NCBI RefSeq assembly: GCF_038396675.1
Contig: NC_088922.1
Location: forward strand, 65,306,001-65,370,000
Source: Hydra vulgaris
Lineage: Eukaryota > Cnidaria > Hydrozoa > Anthoathecata > Hydridae
Length of the DNA: 64,000 nucleotides
Direction of reading: 5' to 3'
The position numbers were made by a program, and so were the translations under genes. Under the pieces are notes generated by a model. It saw only the letters and a list, made by a program, of their open reading frames with translations. It was not told where the DNA came from and did not search any database. Below, piece after piece: positions 1 through 11,235 of this stretch (its first letter is position 1; every line of letters begins with the position of its first letter).

Positions 1-943
1 CTTTTCTTACCCTTCAAAAGCGGAGATCTCGGAATATTATCACCAAAGAAGCAAAGTCATACGATCCGCCTAAAAACGCTTTTTCAAATAAAAGAACACG
101 ACGAGGACAAAACTCACGATTCTTACTACTTTTCAAATTATTGGGTGGCAAGTTCACTTGTTAAATTTACTAAGCTAAACGAAAGCTGGAATTTTTTAAG
201 GCAAAACACTTTTCCAAAACACTGGGACAACAAAATGTCTCAGTACTACAAAACTACAATTGAAATCTTAGATAAATACCTTTTTTACATCCCCTTAAAT
301 CAACCAAAAATTTTTACTTAGAAGTGGCAAAAAACAAAAAGACAGTCGTGCCAGCAGAACTTTTCTGGAACAGTTCAACAAAAACAAAAATGCCGTGGAC
401 CCAAATTAGGAAAAAAATTTCACCTCCAACGCATACGGACCGACGCAAAACATCCTTTTCCAATTTCTTCACAACAGCCTACCTTCTGCTGCCTTGCTTG
501 CCAAAAGCACAAGGCAACAGATCGTTAAAAACAACAAATGTAAAACTTGCGGAAAAGTTGAGGACAATTTGCACATCTTTGCCTACTGTCCTCCTTCTGT
601 TACAATATGGGAATACTTTAAACATGCATATAAATCCTTGACATCCCAAAACAACTTTTCTCCAATAAATTCGATATTCTCGATTGAGGCTGCGAATTTA
701 TCGGAGAAAAGCTCTACCTCGCAACTGCTGTTGATAGTCACTCAAACCATTATGAGTGAAATATGGAACAGCAGATGTCACCGTATGTTTAATAATTCAA
801 ATATTGACCCAACGGCAGTGGTCAGGATAATTACCAGAGACATCAGGAATATTATTACTTTAAAATATAGTTATCATGTCCGTAGAAATACCACGGACAT
901 TTTCTGTCAACTTTTTGTATTAAAAACGCTTTTTGTCAAATAG
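1..943 (+). pseudogene. 3' end of a Tx1-like LINE ORF2
   Basis: The window opens inside the region downstream of the reverse transcriptase of a non-LTR retrotransposon. Frame 1 is open from 1 to a TAG at 319-321 and contains GDLGILSP and LKTLFQIKEH, which align with GGLGILDP and AKQMLQIKEY of the larger LINE at 25.77-25.84 kb, so both are one clade. Coding continues in another frame (about 324-430, ending near PWTQIRKKIS) and then in frame 2 (434-943), giving NILFQFLHNSLPSAALLAKS and a zinc-binding C-x2-C...H...C pattern (KCKTCGKVEDNLHIFAYC) typical of the zf-RVT C-terminus. At least one stop and two frame changes show it is dead. The 5' part lies outside the window. Confidence 0.85.
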
Positions 944-1395
944 AGAACGGGAACCTGAGACTAAACGTATGAGCTAAACTAATACACTGGCTCTTAGAAA
1001 GAACTAAATTTTTAGTTAAGTGTTCCCGTTTCCTGCAAACATATATTTCTCTTTACAACAAAAATATTGTTATATATGATTATACAATCACTGCCAGCCC
1101 TTAGTTTATGATATATATTTTATTATTTGCATGTTTTCTGTGGATTTCGTAACGTGATGTTTTGTGTAAAAATCCTGTTTTTTTCTTAGCTTTACTTGAT
1201 AAAATCTTTCCTCACTCAATATACCTATCTAATCTTTACTAACTTCATTTTCAACCTTTTTCCATATTCTCGATTTCTTTCCGCACAAAGGCTCATAAAC
1301 AAAAAAACAAAAAACACAAAAAATATAAAATTAAAAATACAAAAAAATTAAAAATTAAAAAACACAAAAAAATAAAAATAAAAAAATAAAAAAGA

Positions 1396-1406
<11 letters not shown>
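944..1406 (+). other. LINE 3' UTR and A-rich tail
   Basis: Non-coding sequence after the ORF2 stop becomes increasingly A-rich from about 1300 (runs of aaaaataaa and aaaattaaa). The tail resembles that of the other Tx1-like copy at 26.76-26.85 kb, so it is best read as the element's 3' tail. Confidence 0.6.

Positions 1407-1487
<81 letters not shown>
1407..1487. repeat. (TA)n microsatellite
   Basis: Nearly pure TA dinucleotide array directly after the A-rich LINE tail. Nothing coding is seen from here to 1899. Confidence 0.95.
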
Positions 1488-1493
<6 letters not shown>

Positions 1494-1899
1494 GAAGCCA
1501 CGAAACTGTTATAAAAATATTTGCATACAGGGTGTGGAATCTTTTAGTAAAGTTGGGTTTTAAATTCATGTAAAAAAGTTTATTTTTGTAATATTATGAA
1601 CGCTTATAATAAAAATATTTAAAAATTGAAAGATATATACAAGGAGAAACACATGTAAAACTTACTGTATTTAGTATATAAGCTTTTTTTATGCAGAGTT
1701 AGTTGTAAATAATTATTATTTTGTAATAAAAAAAAAATAAGAAAAAAAATATATATATATATTTATATATATATACATATATACAACTATCCACGCGTAT
1801 AAACATATAAATTTTATGTTTAAATGTATATGCTTAACATAAAACATAAAACAAATTAATTTAGTTCCGATAAACGGAAAATATGAAGTTGTGCAAACA

Positions 1900-2037
1900 T
1901 AAAATATAACGTTGAACCAACTTAAAATACAACGTTTTGCCAACGTAAAATACAACGTTGTGGCATCGTAAAATACAACGTTGAATCAACGTAAAACATT
2001 ACGCAATGCCGACTTAAAATATAACGTTGAACCAACG
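1900..2037. repeat. 23-bp minisatellite, six units, palindromic unit
   Basis: Six consecutive 23-bp units start at 1900, 1923, 1946, 1969, 1992 and 2015. Consensus is about TAAAATAYAACGTTG, a 3-nt spacer and CAACG, so each unit carries a short inverted repeat (AACGTTG/CAACG). Unit 5 is the most diverged. Related AACGTTGG and GGCCAACG motifs continue irregularly to about 2140. Confidence 0.9.
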
Positions 2038-2299
2038 TTGTTTTTTGGTTGTTGGCGACGTCGCATTTGTAACCAAAATGATATAAAAACAACGTTGGCG
2101 GTCGATGTTGGGCCAACGCAACGCACAACATTGTTCTAACGTTTTATCAATGTATGTGTACTAGCTGGGATGGACCAGATAGAAAATTTCCATGAAAAAT
2201 AACCATAGGTTGATTTATCATTAAAGCAAACAAAATAGTTAAGCAGCTTAGTGTGACTTCAGATCAATACCTGACAATCAAAACCAAATAAATTCAATA

Positions 2300-2420
2300 G
2301 TTTCCAAAAGAAGTTCAAACTTGGGTATATTAACTCGTGTAGCTTACAGATTACCAAAAAAGTTGCGAAATATGGTTTATAATAGCCTTGCAAGAAGCCA
2401 CAAGGAATTTCCAGTGCACA
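2300..2420 (+). pseudogene. Possible LINE reverse-transcriptase C-terminal fragment
   Basis: An open stretch reads SSNLGILTRVAYRLPKKLRN followed by MVYNSL, resembling the 'xGILxKxRxxLPxxxLxxxYNSL' segment downstream of the catalytic region in CR1/jockey-like reverse transcriptases. It is short and has no other support. Confidence 0.35.
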
Positions 2421-2640
2421 AACATTATATGCGCCAGTTATCAAAACACATTTCATTAAACATAAAATAGTCACACAAAAAAAAAAAAAAAATTCATTTC
2501 ATACTTATCAAAATGCTTATGCGGCTCCCTTAATTGCATCACCTAAATTTAACATCCGAAAAAAAGAAGAAATAGTCACATTTCCTGCTCTGGTCTAACC
2601 TAGATAAAAATTGTCACCCAGCATAGAAAGAAATATTTAC

Positions 2641-2884
2641 AGTAGGGGAGATGGGGGCACCTTGATCTGTGGGGTAGCTTGATCTATTTGCTCTACATCA
2701 TCTATTTATAATTATATCTGCGTGACGTCATAAGTTGCCATCCGCATAGACTTTTGGTAATTTATTTTCGTTGTTGTTTTGCAAAAAAAAATAGTTTTAT
2801 ATTAATTATTACTATTATAAATAGATGATGTAGCGCGAAAAGATCAAGCTGCCCCACAGATCGAGGTGCCCCCATCTCCCCTAC
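2641..2884. mobile_element. MITE with about 70-bp terminal inverted repeats
   Basis: The left end (AGTAGGGGAGATGGGGGCAC) is mirrored at 2815-2884 by a matching inverted arm with a few mismatches; arms are about 70 bp and the loop about 100 bp. No coding capacity. A TA just outside the GGGGAG core on both sides may be the target duplication, but the superfamily is not determinable here. Confidence 0.8.
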
Positions 2885-4303
2885 TTGTGAACAATTTCAT
2901 CAACATAACAAGTTCAAATACAAAAATGACAGGATAAAGTTAAAAAAGATATAATTGACAATGGTCAAAAATTTAAATTTCTTAAATCTAAAATAATGGA
3001 GTTAAAAGAAAGCTTTACAAAGATCTAATTGATAAAAAAAAAAAAAAAAACTTTGTTAATTTTGCCAAATAGAATACGTCGAGCGATAAATCAAAAATGC
3101 TTCAAATGATTATATAAAATTAAAACAAAGCTTGGGGAGACGAAAAACAGAAACAAACAATTTATGAGTAATGCTTTTGGGGAAAGTTGGGTACTTGCCG
3201 TGGATACTTGGTGTACAGCTAAAGCTAACGAAAAAAATTGTACATGGGATAACGTGGTTTTTTTGCATGTAACCCATGTGTGGATTATTATTTCTTACGT
3301 GGATTTATCTGGTAAATCCTACATGGAATATAGATGGTAAATCCCACATAGATTATATATGGCAAGTTCTAAATTAGATAAACGTGTTTTTTCCCGCATG
3401 TTTTTATTTAGTAAATCACACGTGGGATAAATGTGGAAAATACAACATATTTTATAGATCCTAAGTGCCACTTATATTTTAATCAAAATGGTATAAAAGT
3501 ACTCGATACCAGATGAAAGAAACTCTGAATGCTTTCATGATAATTTTTTTTAAATCGATTACTTAAATAGTAGTTTAAAAATAACCGTCGAAGCTATCAG
3601 AGAGACATATTTGACTGGTATTTGCTACTTTATCCAATGGGATTAAATATATGGGGCATTTTTGATCTTTTACATATGTAATGTTTTCCATCTATATATA
3701 TATGAGATTTACCATAAACTATTACAACGAAACTCTCCAAAAATAAAAAAATGAACTTATTTTTAAAGAATTGTTATTAATTAATATATCCAGGATATGT
3801 ATTAAAATACTTTTTGCACTTATGCTATTTATACGCCACCTTCTGAATTTTAAGTTTATGAAATCGCTTTGACTCGTTCAATACCACAAATTTCACAACA
3901 TTCTAGTCTCAAACATTTTCTGAAAAATAAAAAAATAAATATTATTGAATAAAATTCTACATAATAGCATAAGTCAATCAATCCATATTAAAAATAAATT
4001 CTCTTAAGCTTTAACTTTTGCTAATAATAGATCAAAACAACTGAGATCTTATCTTAATACCCTCAACTTGAAATTTCACGTTCAATGCTTAATAACTAAA
4101 ACTCAAGAAATCTCAGTTGAGAATTATTAGATATAAATTAACAAATAATATATACTAAATAATGTTAAAGTGACGTTATAAGAGTATAACCATAATATTT
4201 TTAAACTATAGCTTTTAACCATTCTTTTCTTTACTTATGAAAATTATATTAGTATTGTTAGAAATAGAATCTTATTTACAGTTTAAATGGCCAGTTTACA
4301 TAT
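2885..4303. other. AT-rich non-coding DNA
   Basis: No gene recognised. Loosely repeated words such as tggataa, gtaaatc and cccacat occur between 3240 and 3440 without a clear period. Confidence 0.6.
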
Positions 4304-4503
4304 TCACATGTATACAAGTATAGGCACACATATATAGAGGTATAGATACATATGTATAAAGGCATAGATTTACATGTATACAGGTATAGATCACATGTAT
4401 GCAGGTATAAATATACATATACAGATAAAGATACACATGTATACAAGTATAGATACACATGTATACATGTATAGATACACATGTATACAGGCATAGATAC
4501 AGG
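4304..4503. repeat. About 22-bp minisatellite
   Basis: Degenerate tandem units of about 22 bp (acacatgtatacaagtatag plus 2 nt). The last three units, from about 4435, are nearly identical. Reading frames through it encode only Tyr/Cys/Leu repeats and are not genes. Confidence 0.85.
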
Positions 4504-4570
4504 AAAGTTGTTAGTTTAACACTTATGATGACTAGTTATACCTAAAAAATTGTATCTAAAACATCCTAAA

Positions 4571-4830
4571 GTTACTCTAGTAACTTTGCGAGTGCCACAA
4601 GATTCCAACCTTAGTCCTGTATTTTTTCTATTCTATTATAATGATCTTACTGACAATCTTACACCTTGTGTGGCCTTATTTGTTAACAACACATCTGACA
4701 ATTTTATTTGCTAACAACAACTCCAGTCTTGACAAAGATCATCACCTTTTGATTGCAATAAACAGGCTGCTAATCTTGTTTCTGCAACAGCATGGGGCTT
4801 GATATTAAATTAAGGTGAGAGTTGGTTAGA
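4571..4830 (+). pseudogene. Reverse-transcriptase remnant (CR1/jockey type)
   Basis: The frame at 4589-4711 reads VPQDSNLSPVFFLFYYNDL then TDNLTPCVALFVNNTSD, a decayed match to the RT signature GVPQGSxLGPLLFLxYxNDL...ALFADDT. The catalytic YADD has become FVNN, so it is inactive. A second short match (AWGLILN) follows after stops. Confidence 0.7.
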
Positions 4831-5533
4831 AACAGAAACTAATGAGTAAAATGACATTATCCTTACCAATTGTCAATATATTAGTTTAGAGCAATGTTAT
4901 TTGTTCTTTTGCAAGTAAAAAGCCCACGTTTGTATGTCCAATTGATAAAAGATAGGGCGAAGGCTCTTTTTATGAAAATGCACTCAGCATTATTATGATT
5001 TTTATTTGGTAAATGGTAATTATTTTAACATAATATTCTAGTATTAGATTTAATATAAAATAAAATATATTAGATTAAAGAAAATAAATCTTAATCTAAC
5101 TCCAGTATAAATTTAAATATCTAAAATTATATATAATTGCTATTTTTAATTTGTAACATGCTATTTCTTTTTTTATACTGATACTTTACAAAACCTTCAA
5201 AAATTCAGTTAAGAATTTCTGTAGGTTCTGTAAATTCAGTTAATTCACTCTTATGCATATGCGCACCATAACGCTCGTAATCAACCGTGCCTAATTAAAG
5301 GTTTTTATGATCTTTGGGCTCTATTAGGTTGGGGGGGGGGCAGACCTTCTAGGGAACATGAGGCGAAATTTAGTGTCTTTAATTTCAGTGAATTTAGGGG
5401 TCCCATTCAAAATTTGATGATTTTTTTAAGCATTCCTGTGAAAAGGAAGGGTCATTGATATATATATTTATATATATATATACATTCCATCTCTGTAGAA
5501 AGACTGGGGCTTTGCTTCGAAATAGGTACCAAG

Positions 5534-6445
5534 CTAATTTTGTAAATCTTGATTTTTTTTGAATGATTTATGGTGAAAATGGTAATCTGATGGTGCCATG
5601 TCTGGTGAATTCGCAGGATGCGGTAAGACTTCCCAGCCTAGTTCTAAAATAGTTTCCTTGGTTCTCATAGCAACAAGGGGCCAAGCATTGTTGTGCAGCA
5701 ATATGACTTTACGGTTTCCATTACCCGGTCCGGACCTTTTTTCTAATATTTTTTCATTCAAACGTCCCAATTGTTGCGAGTAGCGTACAACATTAATAGT
5801 TTGCTTCGGTTTCAGCAGTTCATAGTACATTATACCTTTTATATCCCACCATACGCTAAGCATTACCTTTTTTTGATGAATATCGAGTTTATGTGAGGCA
5901 TATGCTGATTGACTAGGACTCAACCATTGTTTTTTGTTGGAAGAATTGTCATAATGAACCCACTTTTCATCACCCGTTACAATTTTCCACAAAAAGTTTT
6001 TTTTTTGTACTTAGCCATATGAGAAATACAGGTGCTCAAACTTTGCATATTATTGTTTTCAGTCAAGTCATGTGGGACCCATTTTCCGACCTTTTGAACC
6101 TTTCCCATGTCGTGTAATCGTCTTAAAAAAGTCGAATGATTAACTCCATTCGAATGATTAACTTTATTAGTTGTTCTGCTAATTCTCGAGTCGATTGCCG
6201 TGGGTCTTCTTTGAGCAATTCCTCTAAATTGTCTGTTTTCAGTTCCTGTGGCCTTCCTGAACGTTATTTGTCCTCAATATCGAATCTCCGCTGCGAAACT
6301 TAGCAAACCACTTCTGGCAAACGCGAACATTTAGAGCATCCACACCGTAAACAGAACAAATTGCTTCTGTCGCTTTTGTTGCATTTTTACCCTGCCGAAA
6401 TTCGTACAACATGCAATGTCTAAAATGAATTTTTTCTATGGACAT
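5534..6445 (-). pseudogene. mariner transposase, inactivated
   Basis: Starts at 6445 (MSIEKIHFRHCMLYEFRQGK) with the mariner paired HTH domain (AICSVYGVDALNVRVCQKWF). It continues through several frames (LLKEDPRQSTRELAEQL, MGKVQKVGKWVP) to a catalytic half at 5992-5534 (IVTGDEKWVHYDN, VMLSVWWD, SPDMAPSDYHF). Of the DD34D triad the first Asp (GDEKW) and third Asp (SDYH) remain, but the second is Asn (LLHNNAWP in place of HDNARPH). With frameshifts around 6000-6240 and a local duplication of cgaatgattaact near 6136-6165, this copy cannot make active transposase. Confidence 0.9.
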
Positions 6446-6534
6446 TTTCTAAAAAAGAATTATATATATACAAGGTTATTAAAAAATTATAATTTATAAT
6501 TTAAAATTTGCAAAAAAGATTGCTCTTTCAACTA

Positions 6535-6535
<1 letters not shown>

Positions 6536-6620
<85 letters not shown>
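6536..6620. repeat. (TA)n microsatellite inside the mariner
   Basis: TA array between the transposase start and the 5' terminal repeat of the mariner element. Confidence 0.95.
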
Positions 6621-6622
<2 letters not shown>

Positions 6623-6696
6623 CATTTGCACTACGCATGTGCATCATATTTGACTTTATGCGAATTTACTTTTGCACCAACCTAATGCATATAATT

Positions 6697-6847
6697 GCCG
6701 ACTGACTTGTCAAAAATGGTCAAATTCGCCGACTAGATGACAATGCTAAATGACTGTCTAAATTAACCAACTAACTTGTCTGAAAGGTCTGCATTTGCCG
6801 ACTGACTTGTCAAAAATGGTCAAATTCGCCGACTAAATGACAATGCT
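6697..6847. repeat. 100-bp tandem duplication, about 1.5 copies
   Basis: A 51-bp segment beginning gccgactgacttgtcaaaaa occurs at 6697-6747 and again exactly 100 bp later at 6797-6847 with one or two differences. The second copy runs directly into the mariner fragment that follows. Confidence 0.85.
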
Positions 6848-7313
6848 CTGTGTTTGGTGGGACCAGAGGGGAGTGGTGTATCATGAACTTCTAAAACCTG
6901 GCGAAACTGTTGATACGCAACGCTACCGACAACAAATAATCAATTTGAACCATGAATTGATCGAAAAACGACCAGAATGGGGCAGAAAACACGGAAAGGT
7001 AATTTTGTACCATGATAATCCTCCGAGTCATACAGTAAAAGCGGTCAAGGAAACGATAACATCACTTGGCTGGGAAGAGTTACCTCACCCGCCTTCACAA
7101 GAGTTACCTCACCAGTATTCACCAGACTTGGCTCCTTCCGACTACCATTTGTTTTCATCGATAGGACACCCATTGAATGAGTAACACTTCAATTCCTACA
7201 AAGAAGTCGAAAAATGGGTCTCCGAATGGTTTGCCTCAAAATACGATCAGTTTTTTTGGCGTGGTATCCACAAATTGCCAGAAAGCTGATCAAAATGTGT
7301 AGAAAGCAATGGC
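6838..7313 (+). pseudogene. 5'-truncated mariner transposase fragment
   Basis: Opens abruptly at MLCVWWDQRGVVYHELLKPG, the middle of a mariner catalytic domain, with the second Asp (YHDNPPSH) and third (SPDLAPSDYHLF) present. A short internal duplication repeats the ELPH segment (ELPHPPSQELPHQYSPDL). After a stop at 7182-7184 the reading continues as HFNSYKEVEKWVSEWFASKY to about 7313. Opposite strand to the neighbouring mariner and lacking the N-terminal half. Confidence 0.85.
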
Positions 7314-7326
7314 GAATTATGGCTTG

Positions 7327-8060
7327 GGCTGTAATTGTAAAAATTAATTACAATAACACATTAAATAACACAATACAATAATATTGTATTGTAATACCAG
7401 AGATTCAATTAAAATATAATATATTGCTATTGTATTGCAAACAACTAGATACTGTGATTTTACACATCGGTTTAGTGTTTTTGGAATATTCTCCTCGATC
7501 AAAGTTTTAAAAATCACTCTTTTTTATTTTTCTCTCAAGTTTCATAACTAAAAAAAATTTCATAATACTGTTGCAACATCCGCCGGCACTTCTTTCATTG
7601 GTTGTGTAAGTCTAATTTTTTCCCCTTCTAACATACACTGACAAAAGTTTAAACCAAGAGTATATGTAGCAATCACTTTATTCGTAAAAGATTTTTTTTG
7701 TGTTGCCTATAACTGCTTCGATATCAGTGAATAGCAAATTTTTTAATAATAGCAATTTTTAACAGCCTGATTAGTAGATTTATTTTGTTTTGAAGAAGGA
7801 GAATTGAAATATTTTTAAAAAACAAATGCAGGTAGTTTTAACTATATATTAAGACTAAAAAAGATTTTAAAACTGCTCTTCCAACAGCATCCATGTTGCT
7901 AAGAGAACTGGTGCTAAATTTGCATATTTCAAGTCCATATGTAAGATTAGGAACTGTAAATGAGTTATATGTAAACTTAGGAACTGCTAAAGAGTTATAT
8001 ATGAGCTTATGAACTGTTAACGAGTTATAATGAGGATTTTATTCATCTAACTACTTTACT
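7327..8060. repeat. Dispersed repeat, copy A
   Basis: gtaattgtaaaaattaa, acaataacacattaaataa, acaaacaactagata and tttcaagtccatatgta recur in the same order in the copy at 10.81-11.24 kb. Inside copy A a roughly 30-bp unit ending aggaactgtaaatgagttat is repeated three times (about 7935-8028). No coding capacity; family unknown. Confidence 0.65.
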
Positions 8061-9677
8061 TTTAAACAAAAGCTTAAAGAACTCATGTTTACAATTGAAG
8101 ATTTAACTATATACTTCTGATATTTTTTAGCAATCTTCCCTTTTACCTTCTATTTAAACATGAAATAATAAAAATTATGTATTTATCATTAACAACTGTA
8201 ATTTATATATATAATAGATATAATGCATCTTCTATTTATAAAGAAATATTTTGTTCTAGTTAAATTTTTTTGTTTTTTGTTTTTCTTCAAGTATATAAGC
8301 TCTTAAAGAAAGTTTCTTACTTTGTTAACTTATTTATCTCTTAAATATCTTATAAACTTTAAAACGTACATTCCTTAGCGGTACTTGACGACAAGACCAT
8401 TTGGTCTTCTACGAGTCCCCGCGTTCATTTAATGACAAACATTAAAAATAAATAAATAAAAAAATAAATATCGACAAACTGTAATTATTGTATTTATTAT
8501 TATATTCTACCAAATTTCTTTTTGGAAGGAAGGAAACTATGCTCTCTCATTAGGAAGAACTGTACAGCTTTATGAGTCCTGCCACTGTCATTCAAGTATA
8601 AACAAAAACATTTGATTGTAATTTTGTCCACTACATTTGTCACAAAACAAACGTAATTAATTATACTTTAATGGAACTAAGATCAAAAAATCATTTAAAA
8701 AAGTCCTTCATTATGCTCTTTTCTTCATTTGACCTTCATGGTACAAATATATATGACTATTTGCTTCTTTAATGTTATATATAGAAAAATATTGACCCGA
8801 AAAAAACGTAGCTAAAAACGTTAGTTGAAACTAATAATTTTTATAAATTTTTTTCATAATTCTTTAAAACTATTTATTCAATAATGATTGTAGGCATCTA
8901 AATTAGCCTATTTTGTAAAAAGGTTAGTTTTTTTTTTAAGTTAAGGCGTTTTGAGATCCGACTGCAGAAATTGTTGCTAAAAATCGAGTGAAACAGGTGT
9001 CTCTGATTTTAATATTTATCAAGTATGTAAAATATATTTTTTTTGGCTTCCCCGTTTTAACTTCACTGCTTAAAATAAATAAAATCTATATCTGTAAATT
9101 GTTGATAAAAACGGTTGCAACCCCTGAACTCACGTATATTTTATATTTATGCCACTTAAAATAATACAACAACAAAAACTGTATAGATACTTAACTATGA
9201 TAAATTTAAGTAATTCAAAAGAAAATATTCAATTTTTTGGCTGAACTGCGCTATGTTTCCATTTATTTTGTTTTTGTTTGAATTCTAAAATATATAATTG
9301 GACAAAATTTTAAGCAGTTAAATTAAAAACTTCCTAAACTAAAACTTTAAAATGTGCTGTTAAAATGTGAAATTGTTCTTACGTCATGCATAAAAATGGC
9401 TAAGTATTAACTACTAAATAATAATTAGTTGTAACAATTACCTAAAGTAATTTTTTTTCGAATTTTTGTGCTTTAAAAGACGCAAAATTATTTATTTTTT
9501 TATCGTCAGATAACTATTGCCTTTTAGAAAGAAATTTTTAATAAAATGGTAACTTTTTCGTGATCAGTGTTTGTGTTTGTATATTTATTTGTAACATTGA
9601 TCAAGGTGAATAACGTTTTGAAATATTTTGTTCAATATTTATATATTTCATATGACTTCTAACTAATTTTGTAGATT
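8061..9677. other. AT-rich non-coding DNA upstream of the IL-17-like gene
   Basis: No gene recognised. About 8385-8465 holds a less AT-rich stretch ending in an A-rich tail (aaaaataaataaataaaa), which may be a short retroelement 3' end. A splice-acceptor-like ttttgtag just before 9675 leaves room for a 5' UTR intron. Confidence 0.5.
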
Positions 9678-10477
9678 ATGCTACGGTTTATTTTGGTTTT
9701 TTTGAACTTTCTATTGGTTAAAGGAATAGATGAAGATAGATACGAATTTCGCACACCAAAAATATACAATAAAGAGGAAATTCCTGCGGTTAGTAAAGAG
9801 GTAAAATCACAATATTCTAAATATCTCAATATTTGGAGCGTTTATGAAAATGCGAAAACAGTGTTTCCTGGATTGTTTGCTTTAAGCAAATCAGAAGGTA
9901 AAGACCTACCCAATCTTCTATTTCGTTACATTTTACTCAAGATTCTGTGTACAAAAAAACTTACCAAAAAAACTTTGCGAAAAGTTTACGAGCTTAACCA
10001 CATTTTAAATGAAACGAGTTGTGGATATATTTACGAACCACGTTATTGCCGCCAAATCCTAGCTGATGGAAGCGTTACATAGATAACTATGTGCTACAAT
10101 CCGAAACACTCGCTGCCAACAGATGAAAATGTTTTCTATATCGCAAAAACGTGTGGTCAAAGAAATAAACTTCAGACAAGGTTTTTTTTTTTTTTAATTT
10201 TATTCCACATAAAGATTCAATTTAAAAATACTATTTACAATACAAACAAATTTACAGATTTCCACCAATCATTAATGAGGTTGTTTGTGGAGACACTAGA
10301 TGTTTGGGAAAAGAAGGCGTTGCAACTCAGTTGAAAACAACTATAATGTTCCACAGAGACGTTAATAATGTTGGAATAAATAGACTTGGAGAATGGGAAC
10401 AATATCAAGGAAAAATACATAGTGGTTGCTCTTGTAACATCATAAAGGACAGTGCTCTTGAACAATTTGTTATATAA
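9678..10477 (+). CDS. IL-17-like secreted cytokine, possible pseudogene
   Basis: The ATG at 9678 opens a hydrophobic signal peptide (MLRFILVFLNFLLVKG). The last exon is clear: coding runs to 10180, a GT-AG intron spans 10181-10257 (77 bp), and 10258-10477 encodes RFPPIINEVVCGDTRC, then FHRDVNNVGINRL and IHSGCSCNII. R-[YF]-P-x2-I-x-E-x2-C-x4-C ... G-C-[ST]-C is the IL-17 cystine-knot signature, so it is called by family knowledge. In the same frame a TAG stands at 10080-10082 between the prodomain-like part and the cytokine domain. Either it is a nonsense mutation or 9801-10082 is a phase-0 intron (GAG/GTAAAA ... CATAG, weak acceptor), which would give about 146 residues, a usual IL-17 length. 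AATAAA at 10689-10694 is a possible polyadenylation signal. If functional, the product is exported and signals through IL-17 receptors. Confidence 0.65.
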
Positions 10478-10810
10478 CAAAAGATTAGTTTATTTAATTT
10501 ACGATATTAAATTTTTCTTCTTAAACTTGTTAATTAAGCAAAGTTTTTTTCATAAACTATTTGCGTTTAAGAAAATATTTCATCGTTTTTAGAACTTATT
10601 ATTTTTATAACAAACCTACCTCGCATTTACCCGTAATGACCCCATAGTCAATTGAAATATAGTTCTACTTTCATAATAAGTGGCCGTCAATAAAAGATAT
10701 CACTATATTTTAGACAACTTTTGATCCCTTGCCCCCTTTATCATCGTTTGTCTCTTTTTCCTATATTTTTAAATAATCGTTAATTGATATGATTCGAATT
10801 AGGGTTTGGA

Positions 10811-11235
10811 CTGTTGTAATTGTAAAAATTAAATACAATAACACATTAAATAATTATTAATATTGTATTGAATTACAAGAGCTACAATTAAAACATATTG
10901 TTATTGTATTGCTATAATTTTAACAATACATTAAAATTCTAAAACTATTGTATTGTATCATTATATTTTCTTTTTTCCACCCAGTAAATGAAATTACAGG
11001 TGAAATAGACTATATTAAAGTTATATTATAAAAATACGACTAGTAAAATAACACGGCTTTTAAAGTTGCTAGCCTTAGGTACAAACAACTAGATAGTATG
11101 TTATTTATACTTAATTAACTTAGTGTTTTAGGAACGTTCTCATCCATCAAATTTCAAGTCCACATGTAGGCTAAGGAACTTTTAATGAGTTATATTCATG
11201 ATTTTATTCAAGTAACTAACATTTTTACATTTTTA
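10811..11235. repeat. Dispersed repeat, copy B
   Basis: Same ordered words as copy A at 7.33-8.06 kb (gtaattgtaaaaattaaa, acaaacaactagata, tttcaagtccacatgta), with a different internal stretch. Non-coding. Confidence 0.65.

Larger units (their letters stand above)
5324..6685 (-). mobile_element. mariner element with both ends, disrupted
   Basis: The 5' end on the minus strand reads TTAGGTTGGTGCAAAAGTAA (complement of 6666-6685) and the other end begins TTAGGTTGG at 5324, decayed into a G run. A TA precedes the left end (5322-5323); the right flank is TG, so the duplication is damaged. The terminal sequence resembles that of cecropia-type mariners (Hsmar1/MADE1 group). A (TA)n array has grown between the transposase start and the 5' end. 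Confidence 0.8.

Noticed and set aside
1716..2131. Minus-strand frames of 69-79 codons
   Set aside because: They run through TA-rich DNA and the 23-bp minisatellite; no recognisable protein.
4276..4494. Minus-strand frame rich in Tyr, Leu and Cys
   Set aside because: It is the 22-bp minisatellite read in one frame.
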